Positions 45,277-53,701 of a stretch of 64,000 bases of DNA are shown in pieces. The stretch is from Kitasatospora sp. MAP12-44 (GTDB taxonomy: Bacteria; Actinomycetota; Actinomycetes; Streptomycetales; Streptomycetaceae). The DNA is taken from positions 62,001 to 126,000 of the forward strand of contig NZ_JARZAE010000004.1 of the NCBI RefSeq assembly GCF_029892095.1, read 5' to 3'. The stretch's first letter is position 1. Every line of letters starts with the position of its first letter. A program made the translations under genes and the position numbers. The notes under the pieces were generated by a model. That model was not told where the DNA came from. It saw only the letters and a list, made by a program, of their open reading frames with translations, and did no database searches.

Positions 45277-45917
45277 CTGCTGGTACCTGCCTGAGGGACT
45301 GTCGGTTGCGGTGTCGGTACTGCGCTCGCGGCATCTCGGAAGCGTTCCGGCACGAGCGGTTGGAGCGACGGGTCGGCGCGGACGGCGCGACCGAAGGCGT
45401 CCTTGGCCTCGCTGTCGCTGCCCTTCTTCGCCAGGGCCTGCCCAAGGTGCAAGTAGGCCGTGGACGCCTTCGGGTTGGCACTCACGATGTGCTGCAGGAT
45501 CGCGATCGCCTGATCGGTGTCATTCGATCCGAGCAGGATCGCCTTGTTGTAAAGGGCCGACTCGAAATCCGGATCGATCTTCAGAGCATCGTCGTAAGCC
45601 GAGAGGGCCTCGGCCGTCCTGTTGTCGTTCTGGGCGATGACGCCGAGGTTGTACCAGGCGAGTTTGTTGGCAGGATCCAGCTTCAGAACCTGCCTGAAGC
45701 TTTTCGTGGCCCCGACGAAATCGTGGCTTTCCCCTTGCCTGATACCTGCTTGGAGCACCGCCCCCGCCTCGGATGCGGTTGTGGCCGTGGACACCGTGGG
45801 CGCCGACACGGGTTTGGCCGTGGGGTGCTCTCTGGACAGCTCGACCCAACCGGCCGCCATATTGGCGACTACGACCGTCGCGGCGAGTCCCGTCCACAAC
45901 CGCACTCGTTTTTTCAC
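45273..45917 (-). CDS. Membrane-anchored tetratricopeptide-repeat protein
   Basis: 214 residues. An N-terminal signal anchor (about 6-24, VRLWTGLAATVVVANMAAGW) precedes a Thr/Ser/Ala linker and at least three TPR units between about 60 and 175 (AWYNLGVIAQ, ALSAYDDALKIDPDFESALY, TAYLHLGQALAKKG). The C-terminus is Pro/Thr-rich. TPR proteins are protein-interaction scaffolds; the anchor puts this one on the outer face of the membrane. It lies between the collagen-like gene and the GT-MT gene, with a 4-base overlap to the latter. Confidence 0.85.
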   Translation of the reverse strand: MKKRVRLWTGLAATVVVANMAAGWVELSREHPTAKPVSAPTVSTATTASEAGAVLQAGIRQGESHDFVGATKSFRQVLKLDPANKLAWYNLGVIAQNDNRTAEALSAYDDALKIDPDFESALYNKAILLGSNDTDQAIAILQHIVSANPKASTAYLHLGQALAKKGSDSEAKDAFGRAVRADPSLQPLVPERFRDAASAVPTPQPTVPQAGTSR

Positions 45918-46029
45918 TGCGCTTACCTCTTGGATCTGGTGAGAGCGAAGGGGACGGCCGCCAACAGGAGGCGAGAACGTAGAGCCAAACGGACGCTATC
46001 GCTCAAGGAGCGGACTCTGTGGCACCGGC

Positions 46030-46068
46030 GCGCCGTAGCCGCGGGCAGTCGGCTCGCGGCTACGGCGC
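46030..46068 (-). terminator. 14-bp perfect hairpin downstream of the collagen-like gene
   Basis: GCGCCGTAGCCGCG (46030-46043) pairs perfectly with 46055-46068 across an 11-nt loop. It begins about 40 bases after the collagen-like stop codon in the direction of transcription. It likely terminates most transcription before the TPR gene. Confidence 0.65.
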
Positions 46069-46107
46069 CACGGGCACGGCGCGTACACCGCGACAAGCCA
46101 GCGGCCC

Positions 46108-49100
46108 TCATGCCCTGCAGATTGCGTAAACCACGGTGTTGACGCCTACGCCAACGCCCCCTCCGATTTCTGCCTGAAAGCCGGTGGGAGGCGAACCGAT
46201 TGGATAGACAGCACCTTGGATGGCGAAATGCAGTCCGGTTAGTGGGTTGAGGTTATAAGCGCCGCCACCGGTGGCAAATTTGCCGGCGGGACAGAAGACG
46301 GTGTTGAGATTCGTTCCGCTTTGAGGGCCAACAAGTGTGCTGCTCACGACGACGCTCTGCGTCCCAACGTCCCCTTGAGCACCCTGGAAGCCCTGGGGGC
46401 CTTCTGCGCCGGTGCCGCCCTGGAAGCCCTGGGTGCCCTGGGTGCCTTGGGCGCCTTGGGCGCCGGTGCCACCCTGGAAGCCCTGGTTGCCCTGGGCGCC
46501 GGTACCGCCCTGAGTGCCTTGAGTCCCCGGGTTGCCCTGATTCCCCTGGGCGCCTGTGCCGCCCTGGTTGCCCTGCACGCCTTGCGCGCCGGTGCCGCCC
46601 TGGAAGCCCTGGAGGCCCTGAGTGCCCTGCGTGCCCTGGTTGCCTTGGCTGCCTTGGGCGCCCGCACCACCCTGGAAGCCCTGGCTTCCCTGGTTTCCTT
46701 GGCTGCCCTGCGTGCCGGCGCCGCCCTGGAGGCCCTGCGCACCCTGAGCACCGGTACCGCCCTGGAAACCCTGGACACCGGTGTTGCCTTGGGCTCCCTG
46801 GGCGCCCGTGCCACCCTGTGCGCCGGTACCGCCCTGGATGCCCTGGGCGCCCGTGCCACCCTGAGTCCCCTGGACACCCTGCGTCCCCTGCGCGCCGGTA
46901 CCGCCCTGCGCGCCCGTGCCGCCCTGAGGGCCAGGTCCACCCTGGTTGCCTTGGCTGCCGGTGCTCCCCTGGAAGCCCTGGACACCCTGCGTCCCCTGGA
47001 ACCCCTGGACACCCTGAGCACCCGTGCCGCCCTGGGTGCCCTGAGCCCCGGGGCCACCCTGATTGCCCTGCGTGCCCTGAGTGCCGGTGCTGCCCTGGGT
47101 GCCCTGGGTGCCCTGGGCACCCGTGCCGCCTTGGAGGCCCTGCGCTCCTTGAGCCCCGGTGCCCCCTTGGAAGCCCTGGTTGCCCTGGGTGCCGATGCTG
47201 CCTTGCGCGCCGGTGCCACCCTGCGTGCCCTGTGCACCTTGGGTGCCGGTACCGCCCTGGAAGCCTTGGGCACCCTGCGTGCCGGTACCGCCCTGGAAAC
47301 CTTGGGCACCCTGCGTGCCGGTACCGCCCTGGAATCCCTGCGTGCCCTGAGTGCCCTGGCTTCCCTGGGCACCGGTGCCACCTTGGCTCCCTTGGCTCCC
47401 CTGGCTGCCCTGGACGCCCGTGCCGCCCTGGAAACCCTGGACACCCTGAGCACCCGTGCCGCCCTGGACACCCTGCGTTCCCTGAGCGCCAGTGCCGCCC
47501 TGGACACCCTGCGTTCCCTGAGCGCCAGTGCCGCCCTGGGTGCCCTGGCTGCCGGTGCTCCCTTGGAAGCCCTGGACACCCTGCGTCCCCTGGGCGCCGG
47601 TACCGCCCTGCGCCCCCGCGCCGCCCTGGGTGCCCTGAGCCCCGGAGCCACCCTGATTGCCCTGGGTTCCCTGAGCGCCAGTGCTGCCCTGGTTGCCCTG
47701 GTTGCCCTGCGCGCCCGTGCCGCCCTGGAACCCCTGGACACCCTGAGCACCCGTGCCGCCCTGGAACCCCTGAACACCTTGAGAGCCCTGAGTACCCTGC
47801 GTCCCCGTGCTGCCCTGGGCCCCGGCGTTGCCCTGGAAGCCCTGGATGCCCTGGGTTCCCTGGCTGCCCTGCGAGCCGGCGCCACCCTGGAAGCCCTGCG
47901 TGCCCTGCGTGCCCTGAGCGCCCGTCCCGCCCTGGAAGCCCTGGGCGCCGGTGTCTCCTTGGATGCCCTGCGCACCAGCGCCGCCCTGTGCGCCCTGCAC
48001 GCCCTGCGTACCGGTGCTGCCCTGGGCGCCGGTGCCGCCCCCGACACCCTGGCTACCCTGGCTTCCCTGAGCGCCCTGCGTACCGGTGCTGCCCTGGATC
48101 CCCTGGGCGCCGGTGCTGCCTTGGAAGCCCTGGGTGCCCTGGTCACCCTGGCTGCCCTGAGCACCCGTGCCACCCTGGCTGCCGGTGCTGCCCTGTGCGC
48201 CCTGCGCGCCCTGCGCTCCGGTGGTGCCCTGGAAGCCCTGGATGCCTTGAGTGCCCTGGTCACCCTGACTGCCCTGAGCACCGGTGCCGCCCTGAGTGCC
48301 TTGGCTCCCGGTACCACCTTGGGCGCCTTGGAAGCCTTGGCTGCCCTGAGCGCCGGTGCCGCCTTGCGTGCCCTGAGCGCCCTGAGTCCCGGTGTCGCCT
48401 TGGTTCCCTTGCGCGCCCTGGGTTCCGGTGCCGCCCTGGAAGCCTTGAGAACCTTGCGCGCCCTGGTCGCCCTGGCTGCCCTGCGCACCCGTGCCACCCT
48501 GGCTGCCCTGCGCCCCGGTGCCACCCTGAACCCCCTGGACACCGGCGTTGCCCTGGCTACCCTGCGCACCGGTGTCGCCCTGAGCGCCCTGCGCACCCGC
48601 GCTGCCCTGAGAACCCTGCGCACCCGTGCCACCCTGGCAGCCCACACACGTACCCGAAGGACCCTGAGCACCCTGCGCACCGGTGCTGCCCTGAAAGCCC
48701 TGCACACCGTTGCCGCCCTGCGCACCCTGAGCACCGGTCACACCCTGGACACCCTGACCACCCGCGCCACCCTGGAACCCCTGGCTCCCATCACCACCCT
48801 GAACACCCTGACTGCCCTGGACCCCCTGGGCACCGGTGTCGCCCTGGCTGCCCTGCGTGCCGGTGCCACCCTGGAAGCCCTGGAAGCCCTGGTCGCCCTG
48901 GCTCCCCTGCGCACCCGCACCACCCTGGAAACCCTGGCCGCCGGTACCACCCTGCGCGCCCTGAGCCCCCGCACCACCCTGACTCCCCTGCGCACCCGCC
49001 ACACCCTGGAAACCCTGCGAACCGATGTCACCCTGGCTGCCCTGGCTGCCGGTGCCGCCCTGGTCGCCTTGGTTCCCCTGTGTACCGGTACTGCCCTGGA

Positions 49101-50304
49101 AGCCCTGCGAGCCCTGGTCGCCCTGGCTCCCCTGCGCGCCCGCACCACCCTGGAAACCCTGCGCGCCGGTACCGCCTTGGAAGCCCTGCGTACCGTTGCT
49201 GCCTTGGGCTCCCTGGGCGCCGGCGCCGCCCTGGTTGCCCTGGGTGCCCTGGGCGCCGGCGCCGCCCTGGAGGCCCTGCGAGCCCTGGTCGCCCTGGCTC
49301 CCCTGCGCACCGGCACCACCCTGGAAACCCTGCGCGCCGGTGTCGCCCTGCGTACCCTGGCTGCCCTGCGCGCCGGCACCGCCCTGGGCACCGTTCCCAC
49401 CCTGACTGCCCTGCGCGCCGGCACCACCCGGGGCGCCCTGCACCCCGGGGCCGCCCTGGGAGCCCTGGGTGCCCTGGGTGCCCGGCCCGCCCTGGGCTCC
49501 GGTACTGCCCTGGGTGCCCTGGACTCCGGCCCCACCTTGGCTGCCCTGGCTGCCGGTGCCGCCCTGGTTTCCCTGCGTACCTTGGGTTCCGGTAGCGCCC
49601 TGAGACCCTTGGGCACCGATGTCGCCCTGATTGCCCTGTACGCCGGCGTCGCCCTGGCTGCCCTGCGCGCCGGGTCCGCCCAGCGAGCCCTGCGTGCCCT
49701 GCATGCCCTGGGTGCCTTGGCTGCCCTGCGTCCCCTGGCTGCCTTCGTTGCCCTGCGCCCCCATGCCGCCCTGAATGCCCTGCGCACCCTGGGCACCCGC
49801 ACCGCCCTGAAAGCCCTGCGCACCCTGGGCGCCCACACCGCCCTGAAAACCCTGGGTGCCCGTACCGCCCTGAAAGCCCTGCGTGCCCTGGGTGCCCGTA
49901 CCGCCCTGAAAGCCCTGCGTGCCCTGGGCGCCCGTACCGCCCTGACTGCCCTGGTCTCCCTGGTCTCCCTGTGGTCCTTGGGAACCATGGTGCCCGTGGT
50001 GCCCATGAGATTCGCCGCCGTCACCAGGATCCTCGGCCCCGCCCCCGTCCCCACGGGATCCACCGCCCTCATCGCCGGGATCCTCGCCGCCGTTGAGCAC
50101 TGCTCGTGTGCGAGGGGTGAAGGCGGCGCTCAGGGCGCCATTCGGGCCGGGCACCGAGTGAAGGTAACCAACGACGGACTTCTCGATCACGCCGGCGTCG
50201 GCCGCCGACGGCGAGGACAGGCTGATGGCCAGGGCGAGAGCGCCCATTGCCGAGAGCATCGTGGCTGTCTTAACCCACGACCTGCGAAGGGACTTACGGT
50301 TCAT
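46108..50304 (-). CDS. Giant secreted collagen-like protein (Gly-X-Gln repeats)
   Basis: 1,398 residues. A Sec signal peptide (about 1-37, ending SSPSAADA) is followed by an acidic Gly-rich segment (70-100) and GHHGHHG. About 1,200 residues (roughly 101-1316) of Gly-X-Y triplets come next. Y is mostly Gln (GAQ, GTQ, GSQ, GFQ, GVQ, GNQ, GDQ) interspersed with GGT/GGA/GST; Pro, Lys and Arg are nearly absent. One break, GTCVGCQ, puts Cys553 and Cys556 in a CxxC. The C-terminal 82 residues form a globular domain with two Cys (VFCPAGKFATGGGAY .. YAIC), probably disulfide-bonded and a trimerisation or cap domain. ATG 50304 follows GGAGG. No sortase signal is seen. Confidence 0.88.
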   Translation of the reverse strand: MNRKSLRRSWVKTATMLSAMGALALAISLSSPSAADAGVIEKSVVGYLHSVPGPNGALSAAFTPRTRAVLNGGEDPGDEGGGSRGDGGGAEDPGDGGESHGHHGHHGSQGPQGDQGDQGSQGGTGAQGTQGFQGGTGTQGTQGFQGGTGTQGFQGGVGAQGAQGFQGGAGAQGAQGIQGGMGAQGNEGSQGTQGSQGTQGMQGTQGSLGGPGAQGSQGDAGVQGNQGDIGAQGSQGATGTQGTQGNQGGTGSQGSQGGAGVQGTQGSTGAQGGPGTQGTQGSQGGPGVQGAPGGAGAQGSQGGNGAQGGAGAQGSQGTQGDTGAQGFQGGAGAQGSQGDQGSQGLQGGAGAQGTQGNQGGAGAQGAQGSNGTQGFQGGTGAQGFQGGAGAQGSQGDQGSQGFQGSTGTQGNQGDQGGTGSQGSQGDIGSQGFQGVAGAQGSQGGAGAQGAQGGTGGQGFQGGAGAQGSQGDQGFQGFQGGTGTQGSQGDTGAQGVQGSQGVQGGDGSQGFQGGAGGQGVQGVTGAQGAQGGNGVQGFQGSTGAQGAQGPSGTCVGCQGGTGAQGSQGSAGAQGAQGDTGAQGSQGNAGVQGVQGGTGAQGSQGGTGAQGSQGDQGAQGSQGFQGGTGTQGAQGNQGDTGTQGAQGTQGGTGAQGSQGFQGAQGGTGSQGTQGGTGAQGSQGDQGTQGIQGFQGTTGAQGAQGAQGSTGSQGGTGAQGSQGDQGTQGFQGSTGAQGIQGSTGTQGAQGSQGSQGVGGGTGAQGSTGTQGVQGAQGGAGAQGIQGDTGAQGFQGGTGAQGTQGTQGFQGGAGSQGSQGTQGIQGFQGNAGAQGSTGTQGTQGSQGVQGFQGGTGAQGVQGFQGGTGAQGNQGNQGSTGAQGTQGNQGGSGAQGTQGGAGAQGGTGAQGTQGVQGFQGSTGSQGTQGGTGAQGTQGVQGGTGAQGTQGVQGGTGAQGVQGFQGGTGVQGSQGSQGSQGGTGAQGSQGTQGTQGFQGGTGTQGAQGFQGGTGTQGAQGFQGGTGTQGAQGTQGGTGAQGSIGTQGNQGFQGGTGAQGAQGLQGGTGAQGTQGTQGSTGTQGTQGNQGGPGAQGTQGGTGAQGVQGFQGTQGVQGFQGSTGSQGNQGGPGPQGGTGAQGGTGAQGTQGVQGTQGGTGAQGIQGGTGAQGGTGAQGAQGNTGVQGFQGGTGAQGAQGLQGGAGTQGSQGNQGSQGFQGGAGAQGSQGNQGTQGTQGLQGFQGGTGAQGVQGNQGGTGAQGNQGNPGTQGTQGGTGAQGNQGFQGGTGAQGAQGTQGTQGFQGGTGAEGPQGFQGAQGDVGTQSVVVSSTLVGPQSGTNLNTVFCPAGKFATGGGAYNLNPLTGLHFAIQGAVYPIGSPPTGFQAEIGGGVGVGVNTVVYAICRA

Positions 50305-50394
50305 TCTCGAGCCTCCGGAAGAACTGAAAGCAAACACGCAGAAGTGCACCAGCCAGGGGGTGCCGAGGGATGAAACCGCACCGTTCGTCAGGCG

Positions 50395-50470
50395 GTGTAA
50401 GTATGTGCTCAAACGTTTGTATCTATACCGGATTCGCCCTTGTGCCTCCGCTTTTTTCACCCCAACAGCC
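50395..50470 (-). promoter_or_regulatory. AT-rich promoter/operator region of the collagen-like gene
   Basis: About 100-165 bases upstream of the collagen-like start is an AT-rich patch with the perfect palindrome CAAACGTTTG (50410-50419). On the minus strand it is preceded by TATAGATAC, which could be a -10 box. The palindrome would then fall at or just after the transcription start, a usual repressor position. Confidence 0.45.
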
Positions 50471-50472
50471 AC

Positions 50473-51010
50473 AACGTCGCGGGTCCGCGCGACCTCACCG
50501 CCCCGAGGGCCCGTGGCGGCTCAAGCCGATTCAGGCGCGACTCGGTTAGCGTAAGGTGATTCGCATACGGAGTGCCTCTGCACTTCTCGGCCGCGCACGA
50601 TCCCATGACGGCCGATCAGCTGTCTGGGGAAGCCGGCGTGACTTCGAGACTCCAGTTTCGCCACCGGCTGCGGAGTCAGAACCACACCTCACAGTTCCCA
50701 AGTGCCCGTGAGGTGGCCGCCTGCGCCAGGCCACCGGGCACCGACCCTCCCGCCGCACAGGCAACGCCCCCGATCGCCTCGCCACCGCCCGCCGGCACCT
50801 CCTCAGGCGCCGGCGAAGCGGGATCGCGCCCGGCTCCGCGGCTGCGATCGGCGTGCGATCGGTCCGGCAGAACGTGCCTCTTGCCGGACCGACGCGACAC
50901 TCGAAGCAAGCCTCATTGCCCCAGCTCAGACGGCACTCCCGCGCGCACAGCTCCCGACGTGGGTCCGCTGACCGCGCCTGTGGCACTGCGCCACCGGACA
51001 GCGACCTGTC
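50473..51010. other. Gene-poor gap between the collagen-like and YVTN genes
   Basis: Small open frames exist on both strands, but none has a recognisable domain, a plausible ribosome site or actinobacterial third-position bias. The only clear structure is the hairpin at 50861-50890. I see no supported gene. Confidence 0.5.
50861..50890 (-). terminator. Hairpin downstream of the ice-binding/YVTN gene
   Basis: GGTCCGGCA (50861-50869) pairs perfectly with TGCCGGACC (50882-50890) around a 12-nt loop. It is about 120 bases past the stop of the YVTN gene in its direction of transcription. There is no U-tract. Confidence 0.45.
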
Positions 51011-52666
51011 CTACGAGGAGGCGACTCCGGTCGGGAAGAAGCCGACCGTGACGGTGGCGGTGACGGCGTTGGCGGTGGTGTCGATCACCGACACCGTGCC
51101 GTCCCATTCGTTGGTGACGTAGGCGTGCGTCCCGTCCGGGGTGACGGCGACTCCGAACGGACCGTTGCCGACGGTGACGGTAGCGGTGACGGCGTTGGTG
51201 GCGGTGCCGATCACCGACACCGTGCCGTCGAAGAGGTCGGTGACGTAGGCGTGCGTCCCGTCCGGGGTGACGGCGACTCCTTCCGGGCTGTTGCCGACGG
51301 TGACAGTGGCGGTGACGGCGTTGGTGGCGGTGCCGATCACCGACACCGTGCCATCCCCGCTGTTGGCGACGTAGGCGTGCGTCCCGTCGGGGCTGACGGC
51401 GACTCCTTCCGGGCTGTTGCCGACGGTGACGGTGGCGGTGACGGCGTTGGCGGCGGTGCCGATCACCGACACCGTGCCATCCCATTCGTTGGTGACGTAG
51501 GCGTGCGTCCCGTCCGGGGTGACGGCGACTTCCTGCGGGGTGTTGCCGACGGCGACGGTGGCGGTGACCGCGTTGGCGGCCGTGTCGATCACCGACACCG
51601 TGCCGTCCCATTCGTTGGTGACGTAGGCGTGCGTCCCGTCCGGGGTGACGGCGACTCCGAACGGGCTGTCGCCGACGGTGACGGTGGCGGTGACGGCGTT
51701 GGTGGCCGTGTCGATCACCGACACCGTGCCATCCCATTCGTTGGTGACGTAGGCGTGCGTCCCGTCGGGGCTGACAGCGACTCCTTGCGGACCGTTGCCG
51801 ACGGTGACGGTGGCGGTGACGGCGTTGGCGGTGGTGTCGATCACCGACACCGTGCCGTCAAAGAGGTTGGTGACGTAGGCGTTGTGCGCCGATGCGGCAC
51901 AAGCCGGGCGGGTGATCGTGTCAGTGTCCAGTGAGACCTCGGCGGTGCGGGCCAGCGTCCGACCGTCCACCGTCACGCCCGTCGTGACGGTGATCGATGC
52001 CTGCGCCAGGACGCTTCCCCGCATCGTGGAACTGGTTCCAAGAGTCGCGGAGCTGCCAACCTGCCAGAAGACGTTGCAGGCCTGCGCACCGTTGACGAGT
52101 TCCACACTGCTCGCCGATGCCGTGATCAGCGTGGACGCGGCCTTGAAGATGAACACGGCGTTCGGGTCGCCCTGGGCGTCCAGCGTCAGCGTTCCGGTGA
52201 TCCCGAACGTGCCCGCCGGGGAGTCGTACACGCCGGGGGTCTTGGTGGTACCGCCGAGCTCCGTGGGAACGGTGGCGGTGGTCGGGCGCGCCGCGGCGTC
52301 GTTGTAGGCGGCCGTCAGGTCGTTCTGAGCCTGCAACGCGGCAGCGTCGGCGACGTGTTGGGTGCCGTTCACCTGCCCGGGAGGAAACCCGGTCACCGAA
52401 GTGCCCGGGCTCAGCCCGAGGTCGCCGTTGATCACGGTGGCGCCGGTATTGGTGACGGTCGACGCGGCGAGGACCGCGAAGCCAGCGGCGGTACGCAGTG
52501 AGACGGGCGGCGTGACCACCCTCGCACTCGCACTTGCACTCGCGCTCGCGCTCAGGGGTCCGACCACACCGATCAGGACGCTGGTCACGCAGGTGAGAAC
52601 CAACGACGCCGACCGGGATCGACCAGCGATCCTGCGGACGACGCCTGTGATGCCTCGTGTCGTCAT
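51011..52666 (-). CDS. Secreted ice-binding (DUF3494) domain fused to a seven-repeat YVTN beta-propeller
   Basis: 551 residues. A signal peptide (about 1-48) ends in a Ser-Ala repeat. An ice-binding-like/DUF3494 domain (about 52-252) follows: AAGFAVLAASTVTNTG, VINGDLGLSPGT, LTLDAQGDPNAVFIFKA, NGAQACNVFWQVGSSATLG. Then come seven 42-residue repeats (about 261-551) of AYVTNEWDGTVSVIDT .. VTATVTVGN .. GVAVTPDGTH, which should close a full propeller. DUF3494 domains bind ice in some organisms and act as adhesins in others; YVTN propellers occur in surface proteins. There is no C-terminal anchor. Adhesion is the likely role, by inference. Confidence 0.87.
   Translation of the reverse strand: MTTRGITGVVRRIAGRSRSASLVLTCVTSVLIGVVGPLSASASASASARVVTPPVSLRTAAGFAVLAASTVTNTGATVINGDLGLSPGTSVTGFPPGQVNGTQHVADAAALQAQNDLTAAYNDAAARPTTATVPTELGGTTKTPGVYDSPAGTFGITGTLTLDAQGDPNAVFIFKAASTLITASASSVELVNGAQACNVFWQVGSSATLGTSSTMRGSVLAQASITVTTGVTVDGRTLARTAEVSLDTDTITRPACAASAHNAYVTNLFDGTVSVIDTTANAVTATVTVGNGPQGVAVSPDGTHAYVTNEWDGTVSVIDTATNAVTATVTVGDSPFGVAVTPDGTHAYVTNEWDGTVSVIDTAANAVTATVAVGNTPQEVAVTPDGTHAYVTNEWDGTVSVIGTAANAVTATVTVGNSPEGVAVSPDGTHAYVANSGDGTVSVIGTATNAVTATVTVGNSPEGVAVTPDGTHAYVTDLFDGTVSVIGTATNAVTATVTVGNGPFGVAVTPDGTHAYVTNEWDGTVSVIDTTANAVTATVTVGFFPTGVASS
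51030..51890 (-). repeat. Seven near-identical 126-bp coding repeats
   Basis: The propeller blades are encoded by tandem 126-bp units with very high nucleotide identity (for example GGTGACGTAGGCGTGCGTCC recurs on the plus strand in nearly every unit). This indicates recent amplification or gene conversion. Confidence 0.85.
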
Positions 52667-53053
52667 GGGCTTCCTTATCGTGCAGACTTACATCAGCGGT
52701 GATCCTTTCGCCGATCACGGTCGCATACGAACAACATCAATCCCGCAACGCTCGCAGATACTGGGTGAACTGATTGTCATTCACCCGTCCGGACGCGCCG
52801 GAAACGATTTCGACGATGAAACGATGAGTGGATCACTGCCCACTCGGGAGCGCGTCGTACCCCAGGCAGGCGGCGTACGAAGGCAGCAGCCCCCTTTCCA
52901 GTGCCTCGGCCAGCGACGAGTGTGGTACGCACCGAACCCGCCCGCCACCCCGGCGACCACCACCTCGCCGCAATCCGACCAGCCCGCTGAACCGCCCTCG
53001 CCGTGCACTTGCTGCCTGGGGCCGAGCCGGTTCGGTGCCCCGGGCATGGGCGG
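52667..53053. other. Gene-poor gap between the YVTN and EF-hand genes
   Basis: 387 bases. The first 130 next to the YVTN start are relatively AT-rich (around 52670-52770) and probably carry its promoter, but no clear -35/-10 pair could be assigned. No coding region is recognised in the remainder. Confidence 0.4.
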
Positions 53054-53576
53054 TCAGTACAGGGCGTCGCCCATGGCGGAGTCGTCGCCCGTGACGTATG
53101 CGCGGATCGACGCCAGGTACTCCTGGCGGCTGACGCGTCCGTCGCCGTCGTTGTCCAGTGCGTCGAAAGCCGCGTCGGCATTGTCGGCCCGGTTGCCCAG
53201 TGCCTGGCGCAGCGTGGTGAAGTGCGTTCGGTCCAGGGTTCCGTCCTGGTCGGCGTCGGCGAGGTCGAACAGGGCGCCCAGGGCGTACTGCCAGATGTTG
53301 TCGAACTTCTCGGCGTCCAGCCAGGCGATGTACTCCTGGTAGGTGATCACGCCATCGCCGTTGGCGTCCATCGCGGCCCAGGCGCGTTCGCCCGTGGTGC
53401 GTGCGGTGATCGTCGTCGCCGCGTCCGGTGGCTTGCCGAGCCCGTTCGATGCGGACGAAGTAGTCGTGGCGGGAGGCGACTCCGTCTCCGTCGGTGTCCA
53501 GCATGGCGTAGATGCGGGCCTTCGCGGTGGTGGGGTCGGCCGGGGCCGTGTGTGGCTTGGTCGAAGGTAGCGGCAT
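53054..53576 (-). pseudogene. Four-EF-hand calcium-binding protein gene with a frameshift
   Basis: The gene starts at ATG 53576 (GAGGAAG upstream) with MPLPSTKPHTAPADP and EF-hand 1 (DTDGDGVASRHDY). The frame then passes RIERARQATG and loses the EF-hand pattern. The next frame continues TGERAWAAMDANGDGVITYQ with EF-hands 2 (DANGDGVITYQEY), 3 (DADQDGTLDRTHF) and 4 (DNDGDGRVSRQEY). A single indel near 53405-53430 would join them into a protein of about 173 residues. All four loops keep their Ca2+ ligands. It is either a recent mutation or a sequencing error. Streptomycetes have related small calmodulin-like proteins. Confidence 0.75.
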
Positions 53577-53701
53577 TGGCGGGTCTTCCTCCCGTGCGGG
53601 GTGGGTACTGGTCGGGGCTGCGGTTAGGGCCTGTTCTGAGTTCAGATCACGGTTTGGTGGTTCGCCGACGCCGGACGGTCTCGGCCCGGTAGAACGGCGG
53701 T

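Noticed and set aside
46400..49950. Possible CRISPR array
   Set aside because: The repeats are short coding triplet patterns without unique spacers of constant length, and no cas genes are nearby.
46344..50072. Minus-strand overlapping frames rich in Arg/Ala inside the collagen gene
   Set aside because: These are alternate-frame readings of the same repeats. The collagen frame alone has a signal peptide and a cysteine-containing C-terminal domain.
46321..50373. Open frame of 1,350 codons on the plus strand, plus a second of 1,086 codons, opposite the collagen-like gene
   Set aside because: The repetitive Gly-X-Gln coding sequence has no stops in several frames. The translations are low-complexity Ala/Leu or Pro/Cys/Arg runs with no signal, domain or ribosome site.
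50546..50986. Small plus- and minus-strand open frames in the gap upstream of the collagen-like gene
   Set aside because: No domain, no ribosome site and overlapping frames on both strands; not supportable as genes.
51030..51890. 126-bp periodic repeats as a CRISPR or satellite array
   Set aside because: They keep one reading frame and encode propeller blades.
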